From the NCBI GenBank assembly GCA_013178155.1, contig JABLXH010000044.1:1-39114 (forward strand): a stretch of 39,114 nucleotides of DNA, written 5' to 3'. Of the stretch, positions 1-7,802 are shown in pieces (position 1 is the first letter of the stretch; every line of letters begins with the position of its first letter). A model generated the notes under the pieces. It saw nothing but the letters and a program-made list of their open reading frames with translations. It was not told where the DNA came from and did no database searches. The position numbers were made by a program, and so were the translations under genes. The stretch comes from Armatimonadota bacterium (GTDB lineage Bacteria > Armatimonadota > Zipacnadia > Zipacnadales > UBA11051).

Positions 1-2
1 TT

Positions 3-1205
3 GGCGGGTTCTGTGTCGACTCGCGTGAGGCCTACCACGGCGTCACAGAGCGCTATGAGCGCACGATGGCACTGATGCAGGTTGGTGACGGCAACGCCTC
101 CTATGCGCTGGATGTCTTCCGTGTGGCCGGTGGCAGGGATCACCTGCTAAGCTTCCACGCCCTGCCCGGACCGGTTGCCGCGACGGGACTGAACCTGCAA
201 CCGCAGGCGACGGGGAGCTACGACGGTCCGGATATCCCCTTTGCGACGTCCAAGCGTGGCCCTCGCATGGGGTATAGCTGGCTTGACCACGTAGAGCGCG
301 ACAGCGCTCCGCCGCCGGCCTTCGTTTTGGACTACCGCGGCATGCCCCCGTACTGGAACCTTACGGAGCAGGACAACCTCCATGTGCGGTACCACTGCTT
401 CACCCGCTACAGCGACGTGGCGCTTGCTGATGGGTATCCCCCCAAAGGCGGAGGCAGCGGCCAACCCAAGGTGCTCCGCTACTTGCTGGCACACTCCGCG
501 GGTGGCGACAACCTCCATACCACCAATGTGGCCCTGATCGAGCCGTATAAGGGGCAGCCGCTGATCGCGAAGGCGCGACGCCTGCCGATAGAGAACCAGC
601 CCCCGGGGCTGGAGGCGGTTGCACTGGAAGTGGTGCTGGCTGACGGCGCCACCGACTACCTGCTGAGCGGCCCCGATGACGACACAGTCTTTGAGGTCGA
701 AGGCGGCCTGCGCTTCAGCGGCAGGCTGGCGGCGCTCCGCGTACGCGAGGGGCGCGTGGAGCGGGCCTGGCTCTGCCGCGCGGCACGCGTCGGCTGGGAT
801 GGGTTTGAGATGGCCCTCCCGGCAGCGACCTACCGGGGCACCGTGGCCCGGATGGATCGCGAGCTGAAGACCCACGCCTGTCTTTGGACCACTACGCCCC
901 TGCCCACCGACGGAACGCTGGTGGGTTCGGAGATCATCGTCGCCAATGACCGCAAGCTCAATGCCTGCTACACGATTGCCGGGGTCGAGAGAGACGGCGA
1001 TTTGTACAAGGTGGACTGTGGCGAGGTCTGCTTCGTCCGCGGCTTCGTGGATGACCGGGACTACAGCAAGGGTTACACCTACAACTTTGAAGAGGGTGCC
1101 GAGTGGGCAATACCTCAGCACGCGCGACTCTCGCGCCAACCCTCTGGCGCTCTACAGGTGTCCATGACTGGACCGCTGGAGGTGGCCTGGCCCGACAGCC
1201 GTTGA
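3..1205 (+). CDS. Heparinase II/III-like protein, C-terminal part (5' end outside window)
   Basis: The reading frame is open from base 3, so the gene begins upstream and only about 400 C-terminal residues are seen; the first ATG at 66 is probably internal. The stretch YALDVFRVAGG-HLLSFHA, followed by a Gly/Asp-rich GPDIPFA segment and a beta-rich tail, resembles the C-terminal beta-sandwich of heparinase II/III-family polysaccharide lyases, which eliminate uronic-acid-containing polysaccharides. The catalytic toroid and any signal peptide would lie outside the window, so activity cannot be judged. The stop is 39 bp before the KDPG-aldolase-like gene on the same strand, consistent with one transcript. 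The family call is from pattern memory and is moderate; another beta-sandwich carbohydrate-active protein is possible. Confidence 0.6.
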   Translation, partial: GGFCVDSREAYHGVTERYERTMALMQVGDGNASYALDVFRVAGGRDHLLSFHALPGPVAATGLNLQPQATGSYDGPDIPFATSKRGPRMGYSWLDHVERDSAPPPAFVLDYRGMPPYWNLTEQDNLHVRYHCFTRYSDVALADGYPPKGGGSGQPKVLRYLLAHSAGGDNLHTTNVALIEPYKGQPLIAKARRLPIENQPPGLEAVALEVVLADGATDYLLSGPDDDTVFEVEGGLRFSGRLAALRVREGRVERAWLCRAARVGWDGFEMALPAATYRGTVARMDRELKTHACLWTTTPLPTDGTLVGSEIIVANDRKLNACYTIAGVERDGDLYKVDCGEVCFVRGFVDDRDYSKGYTYNFEEGAEWAIPQHARLSRQPSGALQVSMTGPLEVAWPDSR

Positions 1206-1244
1206 CGGGTTGTGGTCTGACTTTGCGGCGAACGGAGGGACGAA

Positions 1245-2021
1245 GTGGACAAGCACACGACGCTCGCCCGGATTCTGCGCCACGGCGTTGTGCCTGTGCT
1301 GGTGCATGACAAGCTGCCGCCGCTGCAGTGCCTCGAGCAGATGCTTGAGGTCGGACTGGAGGCCGTCGAGATCTCCTGCCGCCATCCCGAGGCCCTGCAA
1401 CTTATCGCGTTGGCCAAGCGGCAGTTTCCGGACCTGGCAGTGGGTGCGGCCACCCTGATGGAGGAGGGACGTCTGCGCCAATGGATTGTAGCTCGCGGAC
1501 ACCCCTTGCCCTCGATCCAGCAGGTCGTTGAGGTCGGCGCAGATTTCCTCGTGTCTCTTCTGCCCTTCCGTGAGACGACATACGCGAACTTTGCACCAAC
1601 ACGCATCATCATCTCGGGGGTCAGCACGCCCGGAGAGGCACATCAGGCGCTGGACTGGGGGGCTAACCTGCTGAAGTTCGCTAATCCGCATCTCCTCGGG
1701 GGGCCGGACTTCTTCAGGGGCCTTGACCCCGCCACCTACGGGACGTTCCCCTACCTGGTGAGCGGCGGGATGAAGGCCAATGTGGCTGCAGGCTACATCG
1801 AGGCGGGAGTGCTGGCTGTGGCGGCGGGCATGGACCAGATCCTGGGTGCCGACTACAGCGCGCTGCAGGCGGCTTATGACGAGTACACCATGCGCGAGAA
1901 GCTGACCGAGTACGTCGCAACTATCGCCCGTGCCCGAACTCGCGCCCAGCCCGATGTTCCCTACGAAAGCGGCGATCTGGCGAGGATCCAGCAAGCCACA
2001 GGTCGGTGCCTTAACATCTGA
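1245..2021 (+). CDS. KDPG/KHG aldolase-family protein
   Basis: This 258-residue protein resembles class I 2-keto-3-deoxy-6-phosphogluconate aldolases, which split KDPG to pyruvate and glyceraldehyde 3-phosphate through a lysine Schiff base. The N-terminal VVPVLV strand, Glu42 in VEISCR, the VGAAT strand, ISGVSTPGE and LLKFANPH with candidate Schiff-base Lys144 follow the Eda order. It is longer than typical Eda (about 210 residues) because of a C-terminal extension after residue 215. It differs at usually conserved places: the KFFPA motif reads KFANP and the phosphate-binding TGGI reads SGGM, so the substrate may not be KDPG itself. The start is GTG at 1245, with GGAGGGA at 1234-1240. The next gene follows after 26 bp. 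Confidence 0.75.
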   Translation: MDKHTTLARILRHGVVPVLVHDKLPPLQCLEQMLEVGLEAVEISCRHPEALQLIALAKRQFPDLAVGAATLMEEGRLRQWIVARGHPLPSIQQVVEVGADFLVSLLPFRETTYANFAPTRIIISGVSTPGEAHQALDWGANLLKFANPHLLGGPDFFRGLDPATYGTFPYLVSGGMKANVAAGYIEAGVLAVAAGMDQILGADYSALQAAYDEYTMREKLTEYVATIARARTRAQPDVPYESGDLARIQQATGRCLNI

Positions 2022-2047
2022 AACGGACACCAAGAGGGATGGCCTGC

Positions 2048-3238
2048 ATGGCAGATGTTGCCGCCCTGAGAGACCAGGTGAAGCGTCTCTTGCCGGAGAT
2101 CATTGAGTTCCGGCGGGAGTTGCACGCGCACCCCGAGCTCAGTGGCCATGAGGCGGGGACGGCCGCACGGGTAGCGGAGCGCCTCGACCTGCCCGACCTG
2201 CGTGTGCAAACGGGTGTCGGCGGCCACGGGGTTGTGGTCACCATTGGCGACGGCTCCCCGTGCGTCGCGCTCCGGGCCGACATGGACGCACTACCCATAC
2301 AGGAGACCACGGGTCTGCCGTGGGCATCGCAGGAGTGCGGAGTGATGCACGCCTGTGGTCACGACTTCCATACCGCCTGGCTGCTGGGCACCGGCCTGGT
2401 GCTGCGCGAAATGGGTCTTTCGCGCGGCAGCGTGAAACTGATCTTTCAGCCAGCGGAGGAAGCGCTGGGGGGCGCGCTGGAGATGATCGCCGCCGGCGTC
2501 CTGGTGGATCCTCCCGTGGAGGCCATCTGCGGCGCCCATGTCTGGCCCGACTACCCTGCCGGTGTCATTGGGTTGCGTGCGGGCCCCAATCTCGCTGCTG
2601 CGGGTCGCTTCACGGTGACGATCACCGGCAACGGCACCCATGGCGCCCTCCCCCACCTCGGGCGCGACCCCATCGTTCCAGCCGCGGAGCTGGTGCTGGC
2701 CCTGCAGGCACTGGTGACCCGTCGCCTGGACCCGCTGTTCCCGGCCGTGCTCAGTGTCTGCCAGTTCCATGCCGGCAGCGCCTTCAACATCATCCCGGCC
2801 CAGGCCGAGATTGGCGGCACGGTCCGCACTGTCCGGGAGGAAGACCGCGAGGCCGTGCAGTCACTGCTAACGGAGTATGCCTGCGGTATCGCGCAAGCCC
2901 ACGACTGCAAAGCCCAAGTGACCTACGAGCGGGGCGTGCCACCCACCTGCACCGACCCGGAGATGACGGCGCTGGCCCGCGAGTGCATCGCCGGCGTCGC
3001 AGGTGACGACATCGAGCTGGTTGAGGCGAAGCCCTCCATGGGCGGCGAGGATTTCTCCTATTACCTGGAGCATTGCCCCGGCGCCCTGCTGTGGGTCGGC
3101 TGCGGGGGAAGCAGAGATTGCCCGACCCGTACCGCACTGCACGATGCGGGGTTCATCGGCGCCGAGGAATGTCTGCTTCCCGCCATGCTCAGCCTGGCGG
3201 CGATTGCACTGGGCTACCTGGAGCGTCAGGCCGACTGA
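2048..3238 (+). CDS. M20-family amidohydrolase/peptidase
   Basis: About 396 residues, the usual length for M20D amidohydrolases (hippurate hydrolase, N-acyl-amino-acid or N-acetyl-diaminopimelate deacetylase group), which hydrolyse N-acyl amides with a dinuclear metal centre. Visible motifs are RRELHAHPELS (22-32), RADMDALP (76-83), HACGHD (101-106, with likely ligands Cys103 and His105), FQPAEE (133-138, with the catalytic Glu pair), GAHVWP, a dimerisation region with THGALPHLGRDP, and MGGEDFSYY near the C-terminus. I prefer ATG 2048 to the in-frame ATG 2039, because GAGGG at 2034-2038 abuts 2039 but is 9 bp from 2048. No signal peptide, so cytoplasmic. Co-directional with the aldolase gene; its stop lies 14 bp from that of the convergent enolase-family gene. 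The acyl substrate is not predictable. Confidence 0.9.
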   Translation: MADVAALRDQVKRLLPEIIEFRRELHAHPELSGHEAGTAARVAERLDLPDLRVQTGVGGHGVVVTIGDGSPCVALRADMDALPIQETTGLPWASQECGVMHACGHDFHTAWLLGTGLVLREMGLSRGSVKLIFQPAEEALGGALEMIAAGVLVDPPVEAICGAHVWPDYPAGVIGLRAGPNLAAAGRFTVTITGNGTHGALPHLGRDPIVPAAELVLALQALVTRRLDPLFPAVLSVCQFHAGSAFNIIPAQAEIGGTVRTVREEDREAVQSLLTEYACGIAQAHDCKAQVTYERGVPPTCTDPEMTALARECIAGVAGDDIELVEAKPSMGGEDFSYYLEHCPGALLWVGCGGSRDCPTRTALHDAGFIGAEECLLPAMLSLAAIALGYLERQAD

Positions 3239-3252
3239 TCACTCCGGGACTG

Positions 3253-4617
3253 TCAGAGCAGCCGGTCCATCTGGTAGCCCAGGCCGGTGCCTCGCAGGCT
3301 GGAAGTGTCCGCCTCGCCATTGGTCAGCGAGAAGATCCCGCGGTGCACCTCTTTCTCGGCGGGACTCGTTGAGGCAGGGAAGAACTGGCGGCTGTTGGCC
3401 TCCACTCCCAGCATCGTGTAGCTGCGCGCACCGAGTCCCACGGAGTGGATCAGCGCGATCCCCGGGTTGGTCAGGTCCTGGACGGTGTAGGGGATGCCCA
3501 GCTCCCTGGCTTTCGCCAGGTAGATCATGTCCGCGGAATGCCCCTTGCAGGTCTTGAGCGCAATTCCGGACCAGCCCAACTCCATGGCCTGGTCGAAGGT
3601 CGCCAGGTCCGTGAGGCTCTCATCCACGATGACCGGTTTCAGTGCCGCGATGGGGCGCATGTCGTGACGGTTGGCGTCCAGGTCGCGCTCAGTGGGCTGC
3701 TCGATGTAGAGGATGCGATCAAAGCAGTCGCCGGAGCGCTCGCGCACGCGATTGAGGTACTCGACAATATACTCCGGGCTTTCACACTGCTCGTTCGTAT
3801 CGGCAGTGAGGTGTAGCTCGTCCTGCCCAAGCTTGCCCAGCTCCTCCCGCCCGATGTCGTAGACCGCGAGGGTGCGCTCGACGTCCCAATCAAGGTCGGA
3901 GCCGCGCAGCTTGACCTTCAGGCAGTACATGCCCTCGTAGGCTATCCAGTCGGCCAGGCAGTTGGGCAGGCCATCATCCGGGTCGTCGTCGGTCAGCTCC
4001 CCACGCGTAAGCTTGTCAAGACCGCCAACCAGGTGGAAGATCGGCACCCGTGGCAGGTAAGCCGGGCGCAGGTAATCAGCCACGAACTTCCCCCGGAAAT
4101 CCGGCCCCAGGTAGCGGGAGAGGTCGGACATGAACTCAGGACCGTAGCCGCAGTAGCTGTCAATGCCGTTGACATTCCCGAAGGCGTCGTGGAGGGCAGC
4201 GTCCAGCGGCGAGGCGCAGACCAGGGCGCCCAGGAACGGCTGGGCAGGAGCCAGTCCGCGCTCCGCGCAGAGAGCCTGATTGAGGTCCCGCAGTCCCTCT
4301 TCCAGCTCGAAGAAGATGTCGATCGGGTGAGCGAAGGCGCGATGGCCCCTCGCCAGCTCCACGTAGCGCTCCGTGAGTTCGTGCATGGCCTCCGCTTTGG
4401 CGCGGTGCTCCAGGTTGGGGTCGGGCCACCCCCAGAAGTCCATCAGGAAGATACCGCCCCAGCCGTCGGCCGTGTCACCCCGGCGGTTTTCCACTTTCGC
4501 GCGGACCCGGCAGAACTCGACCGCATCAACCACCACCGCCCCGAACTTGAGGGGTGTCCGAGCGACCTCGTGGGAATAGTGGGTCTCTATCTCGAGGATC
4601 CGGATGTCGGACTGCAT
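3253..4617 (-). CDS. Mandelate racemase/muconate lactonizing (enolase superfamily) protein
   Basis: A 454-residue enolase-superfamily protein. These enzymes abstract the proton alpha to a carboxylate, with Mg2+ held by three acidic residues; many are sugar-acid dehydratases. Seen in order are an N-terminal capping domain, LKVKL with the KxK pair Lys234/Lys236, LTADTNEQ (Asp273), YIEQPTE (Glu306) and IVDES (Asp332/Glu333) as metal-ligand positions, and LKTCKGHS (Lys355/Lys358) as a possible second acid-base. It is longer than the common 370-400 residues. The start ATG has AGGAGG 6 bp upstream (plus-strand 4624-4629). Its leader carries an inverted repeat at 4656-4672. A sugar-acid dehydratase next to a KDPG-aldolase-like gene would make pathway sense, but that is inference. 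Confidence 0.85.
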   Translation of the reverse strand: MQSDIRILEIETHYSHEVARTPLKFGAVVVDAVEFCRVRAKVENRRGDTADGWGGIFLMDFWGWPDPNLEHRAKAEAMHELTERYVELARGHRAFAHPIDIFFELEEGLRDLNQALCAERGLAPAQPFLGALVCASPLDAALHDAFGNVNGIDSYCGYGPEFMSDLSRYLGPDFRGKFVADYLRPAYLPRVPIFHLVGGLDKLTRGELTDDDPDDGLPNCLADWIAYEGMYCLKVKLRGSDLDWDVERTLAVYDIGREELGKLGQDELHLTADTNEQCESPEYIVEYLNRVRERSGDCFDRILYIEQPTERDLDANRHDMRPIAALKPVIVDESLTDLATFDQAMELGWSGIALKTCKGHSADMIYLAKARELGIPYTVQDLTNPGIALIHSVGLGARSYTMLGVEANSRQFFPASTSPAEKEVHRGIFSLTNGEADTSSLRGTGLGYQMDRLL

Positions 4618-4655
4618 GGTATACCTCCTGTGGGCGACAGGGCCGATTTCCCTGT

Positions 4656-4672
4656 CAGGTAGCGGTTACCTG
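4656..4672. promoter_or_regulatory. Putative operator palindrome upstream of the enolase-family gene
   Basis: CAGGTA-GCGGT-TACCTG: perfect 6-bp arms around a 5-bp spacer, or 8 bp each side of a single centre with one mismatch. It lies about 40 bp before the ATG of the minus-strand enolase-family gene. The shape (GTAACCG/CTAC with a central CG) resembles LacI/GntR-type sugar-acid repressor operators. No regulator gene is present in the window, so the binding protein is unknown. Confidence 0.45.
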
Positions 4673-4714
4673 CTGTTGTTCCTGCACATCGCGGCATCAC
4701 CCTCGCAGAACCCT

Positions 4715-4743
4715 TTGACACGGCGGTTCGCTTTCGCTATGAT
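4715..4743 (+). promoter_or_regulatory. Sigma70-type promoter of tRNA-Leu
   Basis: TTGACA at 4715-4720 and TATGAT at 4738-4743 with a 17-bp spacer. Transcription would start near 4750, about 12 bp before the mature tRNA 5' end. Confidence 0.8.
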
Positions 4744-4761
4744 ATGGGTCCACGGAGCTTT

Positions 4762-4847
4762 GCCGAAGTGGTGGAATTGGTAGACACGCAGTCCTCAGGA
4801 GGCTGTGGGCCCCGCCCGTGCCGGTTCGAGTCCGGCCTTCGGCACCA
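4762..4847 (+). tRNA. tRNA-Leu (anticodon CAG)
   Basis: Class II tRNA. The acceptor stem GCCGAAG/CTTCGGC pairs fully. The anticodon stem CAGTC/GGCTG encloses the loop CTCAGGA with anticodon CAG, which reads CTG, a leading Leu codon in this GC-rich DNA. A long variable arm (GGGC-CCC-GCCC) is typical of Leu. The T arm is GCCGG-TTCGAGT-CCGGC and CCA is encoded at 4845-4847. It has its own promoter and a terminator just downstream. No integrase or att duplication is seen. Confidence 0.97.
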
Positions 4848-4858
4848 GAAGACCAAAG

Positions 4859-4890
4859 CGGCGTCTCGCGCAGCAGCGAGGCGCCGTTTC
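4859..4890 (+). terminator. Intrinsic terminator after tRNA-Leu, possibly bidirectional
   Basis: A 10-bp stem, CGGCGTCTCG (4859-4868) with CGAGGCGCCG (4877-4886), has one G-T wobble, an 8-nt loop and TTT on the plus side. On the minus strand it is followed by CTTTGGTCTTC and lies about 15 bp after the stop of the DUF6785-like gene, so it may end both convergent transcripts. Confidence 0.65.
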
Positions 4891-4900
4891 CGATTCCCGG

Positions 4901-6868
4901 CTACGGATACAGGAAGTGGTCCTGGACGCCCGTGAACGCCTCGACGACCAGCCAAAAAGCGATGTTGAAGAAGTCACCCAGGATGAGACCGAGAAAGAAC
5001 GGGCGACTGCGCTCGTAGACTGGCACTCCCCCGTAGCGCAGCACCAGGCTCTTGGCGGCCCAGGCCACGAGCACCGAGAACCACATGTTGCGCATGGCGA
5101 AGGTGGAGGCCATCGGATACCCCAGTGGGTGCAGCGGCCACCACAGGAAGCGGCCGCGCAGGAGCTGGAGGATGGCCATGAGGCCGGCACCGACGAGGGT
5201 AAAGGCGATGCGCAGGACCACTGGACCCGTGCGGTCGAGTAGCGACTGGCCGGTGTCGCGGAAAGCCAACTGACAGACGTTCACATAGCGCCAGACGGAG
5301 AGCCCGATGCCGCCGCCTGGCGTACCGTAAGCCAGGGCGATAATGGTGGCAAAGGAGACGACGATCGAGACGGTGGCTCCAGCCATCATGGCCGGCACGA
5401 GGCCTCGCGGACGCAGTTCGCCGCTCTCGGCCAGCTTGAGGGCGCTCATGGCGTTGGGCATGAGCAGGCAGCGCCAGTCTCGGGTCAGCGGCATCGCGTA
5501 GCCCATGATCGTCCAGTCGCGGGGCGACAGCGCGGGTACGCCGACAGCGCACCGCAGTAGTTCACGCGGGTCCAGCGGAGTCCCGATCCAGACAGTGCCA
5601 CCCTCGCAGACGAGTCGGCTCAGGCCGATAGCCATCAGCAACCAGAGGCTGTAGTAGCCCGCCGTTGCTATCACTGACATCCCCGCCACCTGCCACCAGG
5701 CGGCGAGGAGCGCAAGGCCCGCCAGTAGACCCCAGACGGCCACACGGGGGCGGAGGGCCTCGTTGCCGTCAGCCTCGGCACTCCCCAGGGCCTGGCGCAG
5801 TAACAGCGCGAGGTGCTTGCGGGCGACCCACAGACTGCCCACGGCGAGCATCAGGAGGGCGCCCGTGCTCTGCTCCTCCAGGAAGGGGAAGTCGCTCCAG
5901 GCGCCCGTGTTTGAGCCACCCGTGAGCCCCACCGCCGCGCCCGCAACGGCCTCCAGCTTGCCAACGAAGTACCAGGCCCACAGGCCGAAGGAGATGTCTC
6001 GCGAGAGCAGGTAGGAAAGGCCCACAGCCATGGGGTAGAACCAGAGCTGCAACGGCCGCGCGGCGCTCCAGGGGCGGGTGGTTAGCCCGCCGTCCAGGGC
6101 TACCTCACGGATCTTGAGTTCGGGCAGGGCGGGCCAGTAGAAGTGCAGGCTGTTGAAGGCGTGCAGGATCGTTGGCACAGCAAATCCTGCCCACATCAGC
6201 CGGTTGCGAAAGAAGGGGTGCAGGGCCGTGGGCAGGGCCCCCTGAGCCGGTTCCGTCATGGCCAGGGGCACGTAGTTCAGCGGAAAGATCAGCTTTTCGT
6301 GCTCGACCCATTGCCGGCGAAGCAGTACGCAGATGCAGATACTGAGCCAGGCGAGGATGACCCCAAGGATTGTCCAGTACAGGAGTGGCACCACCCATGG
6401 CCGCCAAGGCACCGACCAGGTCGGCGGCATGCCCTCGAAGAGGTAACGCACGACCAGCTCGTCGCGCGGCGCGAACCAGGGGGAGGTCGGGATGTAGGGC
6501 TCGAGCAGCCCTGACCACGGCTGGTCCGGCGTTCCGTAGTAGACCGGCGCGGCGATGAGGGGCGGTATGAAGTGGGTGAAGCCGATGCCCGCGACGCCAC
6601 CGCTGACCACCAGCATGCTATAAATGAGCAATAGCTCGCCGCGGCGGAGGGCCCAGGCGCGGCGAATGGCAGCGAACACCGTGTTCAGCAGCACGACGAC
6701 GACAACCCATACGAAGAAGCTGTTGATGGGCGGTGTGGACTGAGAAACCTGCGTACCGTGTACCCACAGCTCAGCGAACTGGGTGCCCACCGCCACGACC
6801 ACGGTGGCCATCAGACCAATGGCCACCGCGCGCGGGGTAAAGCTTGATTGTGAGCTTGCCGGGTTCAT
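4901..6868 (-). CDS. Polytopic membrane protein, DUF6785/DUF6784-like
   Basis: I read 655 residues from ATG 6868 (MNPASSQSS). The open frame continues another 108 codons upstream, but that part is low-complexity and lies across the promoter of the divergent gene, so it is rejected. The protein has many hydrophobic segments spread over its length, with roughly 12 or more candidate helices. The first follows FTPRAVAIGL, and a conserved-looking cytoplasmic segment WVEHEKLIFPLNYVPLAM lies between helices. A Gly-rich GGSNTGAWSDFP loop and a C-terminal LGLILGDFFNIAFWL helix follow. I recall this EKL-FPL-PL-M pattern from the uncharacterised DUF6785 family of planctomycete and armatimonadete genomes, whose shape is transporter-like. 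Function unknown; a permease for a solute is only a guess. No clear Shine-Dalgarno site precedes the ATG. Confidence 0.7.
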   Translation of the reverse strand: MNPASSQSSFTPRAVAIGLMATVVVAVGTQFAELWVHGTQVSQSTPPINSFFVWVVVVVLLNTVFAAIRRAWALRRGELLLIYSMLVVSGGVAGIGFTHFIPPLIAAPVYYGTPDQPWSGLLEPYIPTSPWFAPRDELVVRYLFEGMPPTWSVPWRPWVVPLLYWTILGVILAWLSICICVLLRRQWVEHEKLIFPLNYVPLAMTEPAQGALPTALHPFFRNRLMWAGFAVPTILHAFNSLHFYWPALPELKIREVALDGGLTTRPWSAARPLQLWFYPMAVGLSYLLSRDISFGLWAWYFVGKLEAVAGAAVGLTGGSNTGAWSDFPFLEEQSTGALLMLAVGSLWVARKHLALLLRQALGSAEADGNEALRPRVAVWGLLAGLALLAAWWQVAGMSVIATAGYYSLWLLMAIGLSRLVCEGGTVWIGTPLDPRELLRCAVGVPALSPRDWTIMGYAMPLTRDWRCLLMPNAMSALKLAESGELRPRGLVPAMMAGATVSIVVSFATIIALAYGTPGGGIGLSVWRYVNVCQLAFRDTGQSLLDRTGPVVLRIAFTLVGAGLMAILQLLRGRFLWWPLHPLGYPMASTFAMRNMWFSVLVAWAAKSLVLRYGGVPVYERSRPFFLGLILGDFFNIAFWLVVEAFTGVQDHFLYP

Positions 6869-6951
6869 GCGTTGGCGTTGCCGAGGGCCGTTGGTCTCGC
6901 CCGCACCTGTTCGCCGCCCAAGGCAGCCGACCTGCGGGGGCCACAGGGCTA

Positions 6952-6960
6952 TGCTATAAT
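6952..6960 (+). promoter_or_regulatory. Extended -10 promoter of the inositol-monophosphatase-family gene
   Basis: TGC followed by a perfect TATAAT (6955-6960) forms an extended -10 element. No good -35 box is visible at 16-18 bp, which fits an extended -10 promoter. The expected start near 6967 leaves a leader of about 40 nt with AAGGAG at 6996-7001. Confidence 0.65.
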
Positions 6961-7006
6961 GCCGTCGGCGTGGCGCCCGACCGCCACGAGGAGACAAGGA
7001 GACACC

Positions 7007-7783
7007 ATGACTGACCTGCAGCGTGCCACCGAGGTCGCTCTGGAGATCGCCCACGAGGCTGGCCAACTGGCCCTTGCCTGCTACGGCCGGGCGCAGGTGG
7101 AGGAGAAGCACGATGGCAGCCTGGTGACGCAGGCTGACCGCGGAGCGGAGGAGCTCATCCGCAGCCGCCTGGCCGCGGCCTTCCCTGACCATGCCGTCTT
7201 CGGCGAGGAGTTCGGTATCGGCGGGAACCAGGCCTCACCCTACGTCTGGTACATTGACCCAGTGGACGGGACCAGCAACTTCGTGCATGGCCTGCCGTTG
7301 TGGGGGGTGTCCGTGGGGCTCACTTACGCCGAGCGGTCTGTTGCCGGCGCCTTTGTGATGCCGGTGATGCAGGAGACGTACTGGGGCTGGGAGGGGGGAG
7401 GCGCCTGGCAGGACGGGCGGCGGGTGGCCGTTGCGGATCGAACGGAGATGCGAACCAACGACTTCGTCAGCATCGCCAGCACCATCCTGAACGGCTACCA
7501 GGTGGACTTGCCACAGAAACTGCGGTGCCTTGGCAGCGCCAGTCACGCCCTGGCGGCAGTTGCCGCCGGGCACTTCGTCGCTGCGATCCAGGACAACTGG
7601 AAGCCTTATGATTTCGCCGCAGTGCTGGTGATGTGCCAGGAGGCCGGCGTGGTGGTGACGTACGAAGACGGCAGGGCTTTCGAGAGCTTCGCTGGCCTCG
7701 ACAGGAGCACTCCCGGCCCCACGCTCGTGGCCGCCGGGCCAGGGATACACAGCCGGGTTCTGTCAGGACTCCGCCGACGATGA
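7007..7783 (+). CDS. Inositol monophosphatase family phosphatase
   Basis: A 258-residue cytoplasmic Mg2+-dependent phosphatase of the IMPase/FBPase fold. Motif A GEEFG (66-70, metal ligand Glu67), motif B IDPVDGTSNF (83-92, with Asp84 and Asp87) and motif C KPYDFAA (199-205, Asp202) are all present. Motif C normally reads W-D-AA, so Tyr replaces Trp before the metal-binding Asp. Members hydrolyse inositol-1-phosphate, histidinol phosphate, 3'-phosphoadenosine phosphate or fructose bisphosphate, and sequence alone does not choose between them. The start is ATG 7007 with AAGGAG 5 bp upstream; the in-frame extension back to 6872 crosses the promoter. It is transcribed divergently from the membrane-protein gene and converges on the thioredoxin-fold gene. 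Confidence 0.9.
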   Translation: MTDLQRATEVALEIAHEAGQLALACYGRAQVEEKHDGSLVTQADRGAEELIRSRLAAAFPDHAVFGEEFGIGGNQASPYVWYIDPVDGTSNFVHGLPLWGVSVGLTYAERSVAGAFVMPVMQETYWGWEGGGAWQDGRRVAVADRTEMRTNDFVSIASTILNGYQVDLPQKLRCLGSASHALAAVAAGHFVAAIQDNWKPYDFAAVLVMCQEAGVVVTYEDGRAFESFAGLDRSTPGPTLVAAGPGIHSRVLSGLRRR

Positions 7784-7802
7784 CAAGCAGGGCGCGGGAC
7801 TG

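Noticed and set aside
147-1139. 330-codon minus-strand frame opposite the heparinase-like gene
   Set aside because: Shadow of the plus-strand gene, which has recognisable conserved segments.
4033-4662. 209-codon plus-strand frame opposite the enolase-family gene
   Set aside because: The minus-strand protein has all active-site motifs; the plus-strand translation has none.
4762-4847. tRNA-Leu as an integration site for a mobile element
   Set aside because: No integrase gene and no repeat of the tRNA 3' end was noticed; the following genes look chromosomal.
6869-7192. N-terminal 108-codon extension of the DUF6785-like protein
   Set aside because: It would cross the divergent promoter and the first part of the phosphatase gene; the sequence is not membrane-protein-like.
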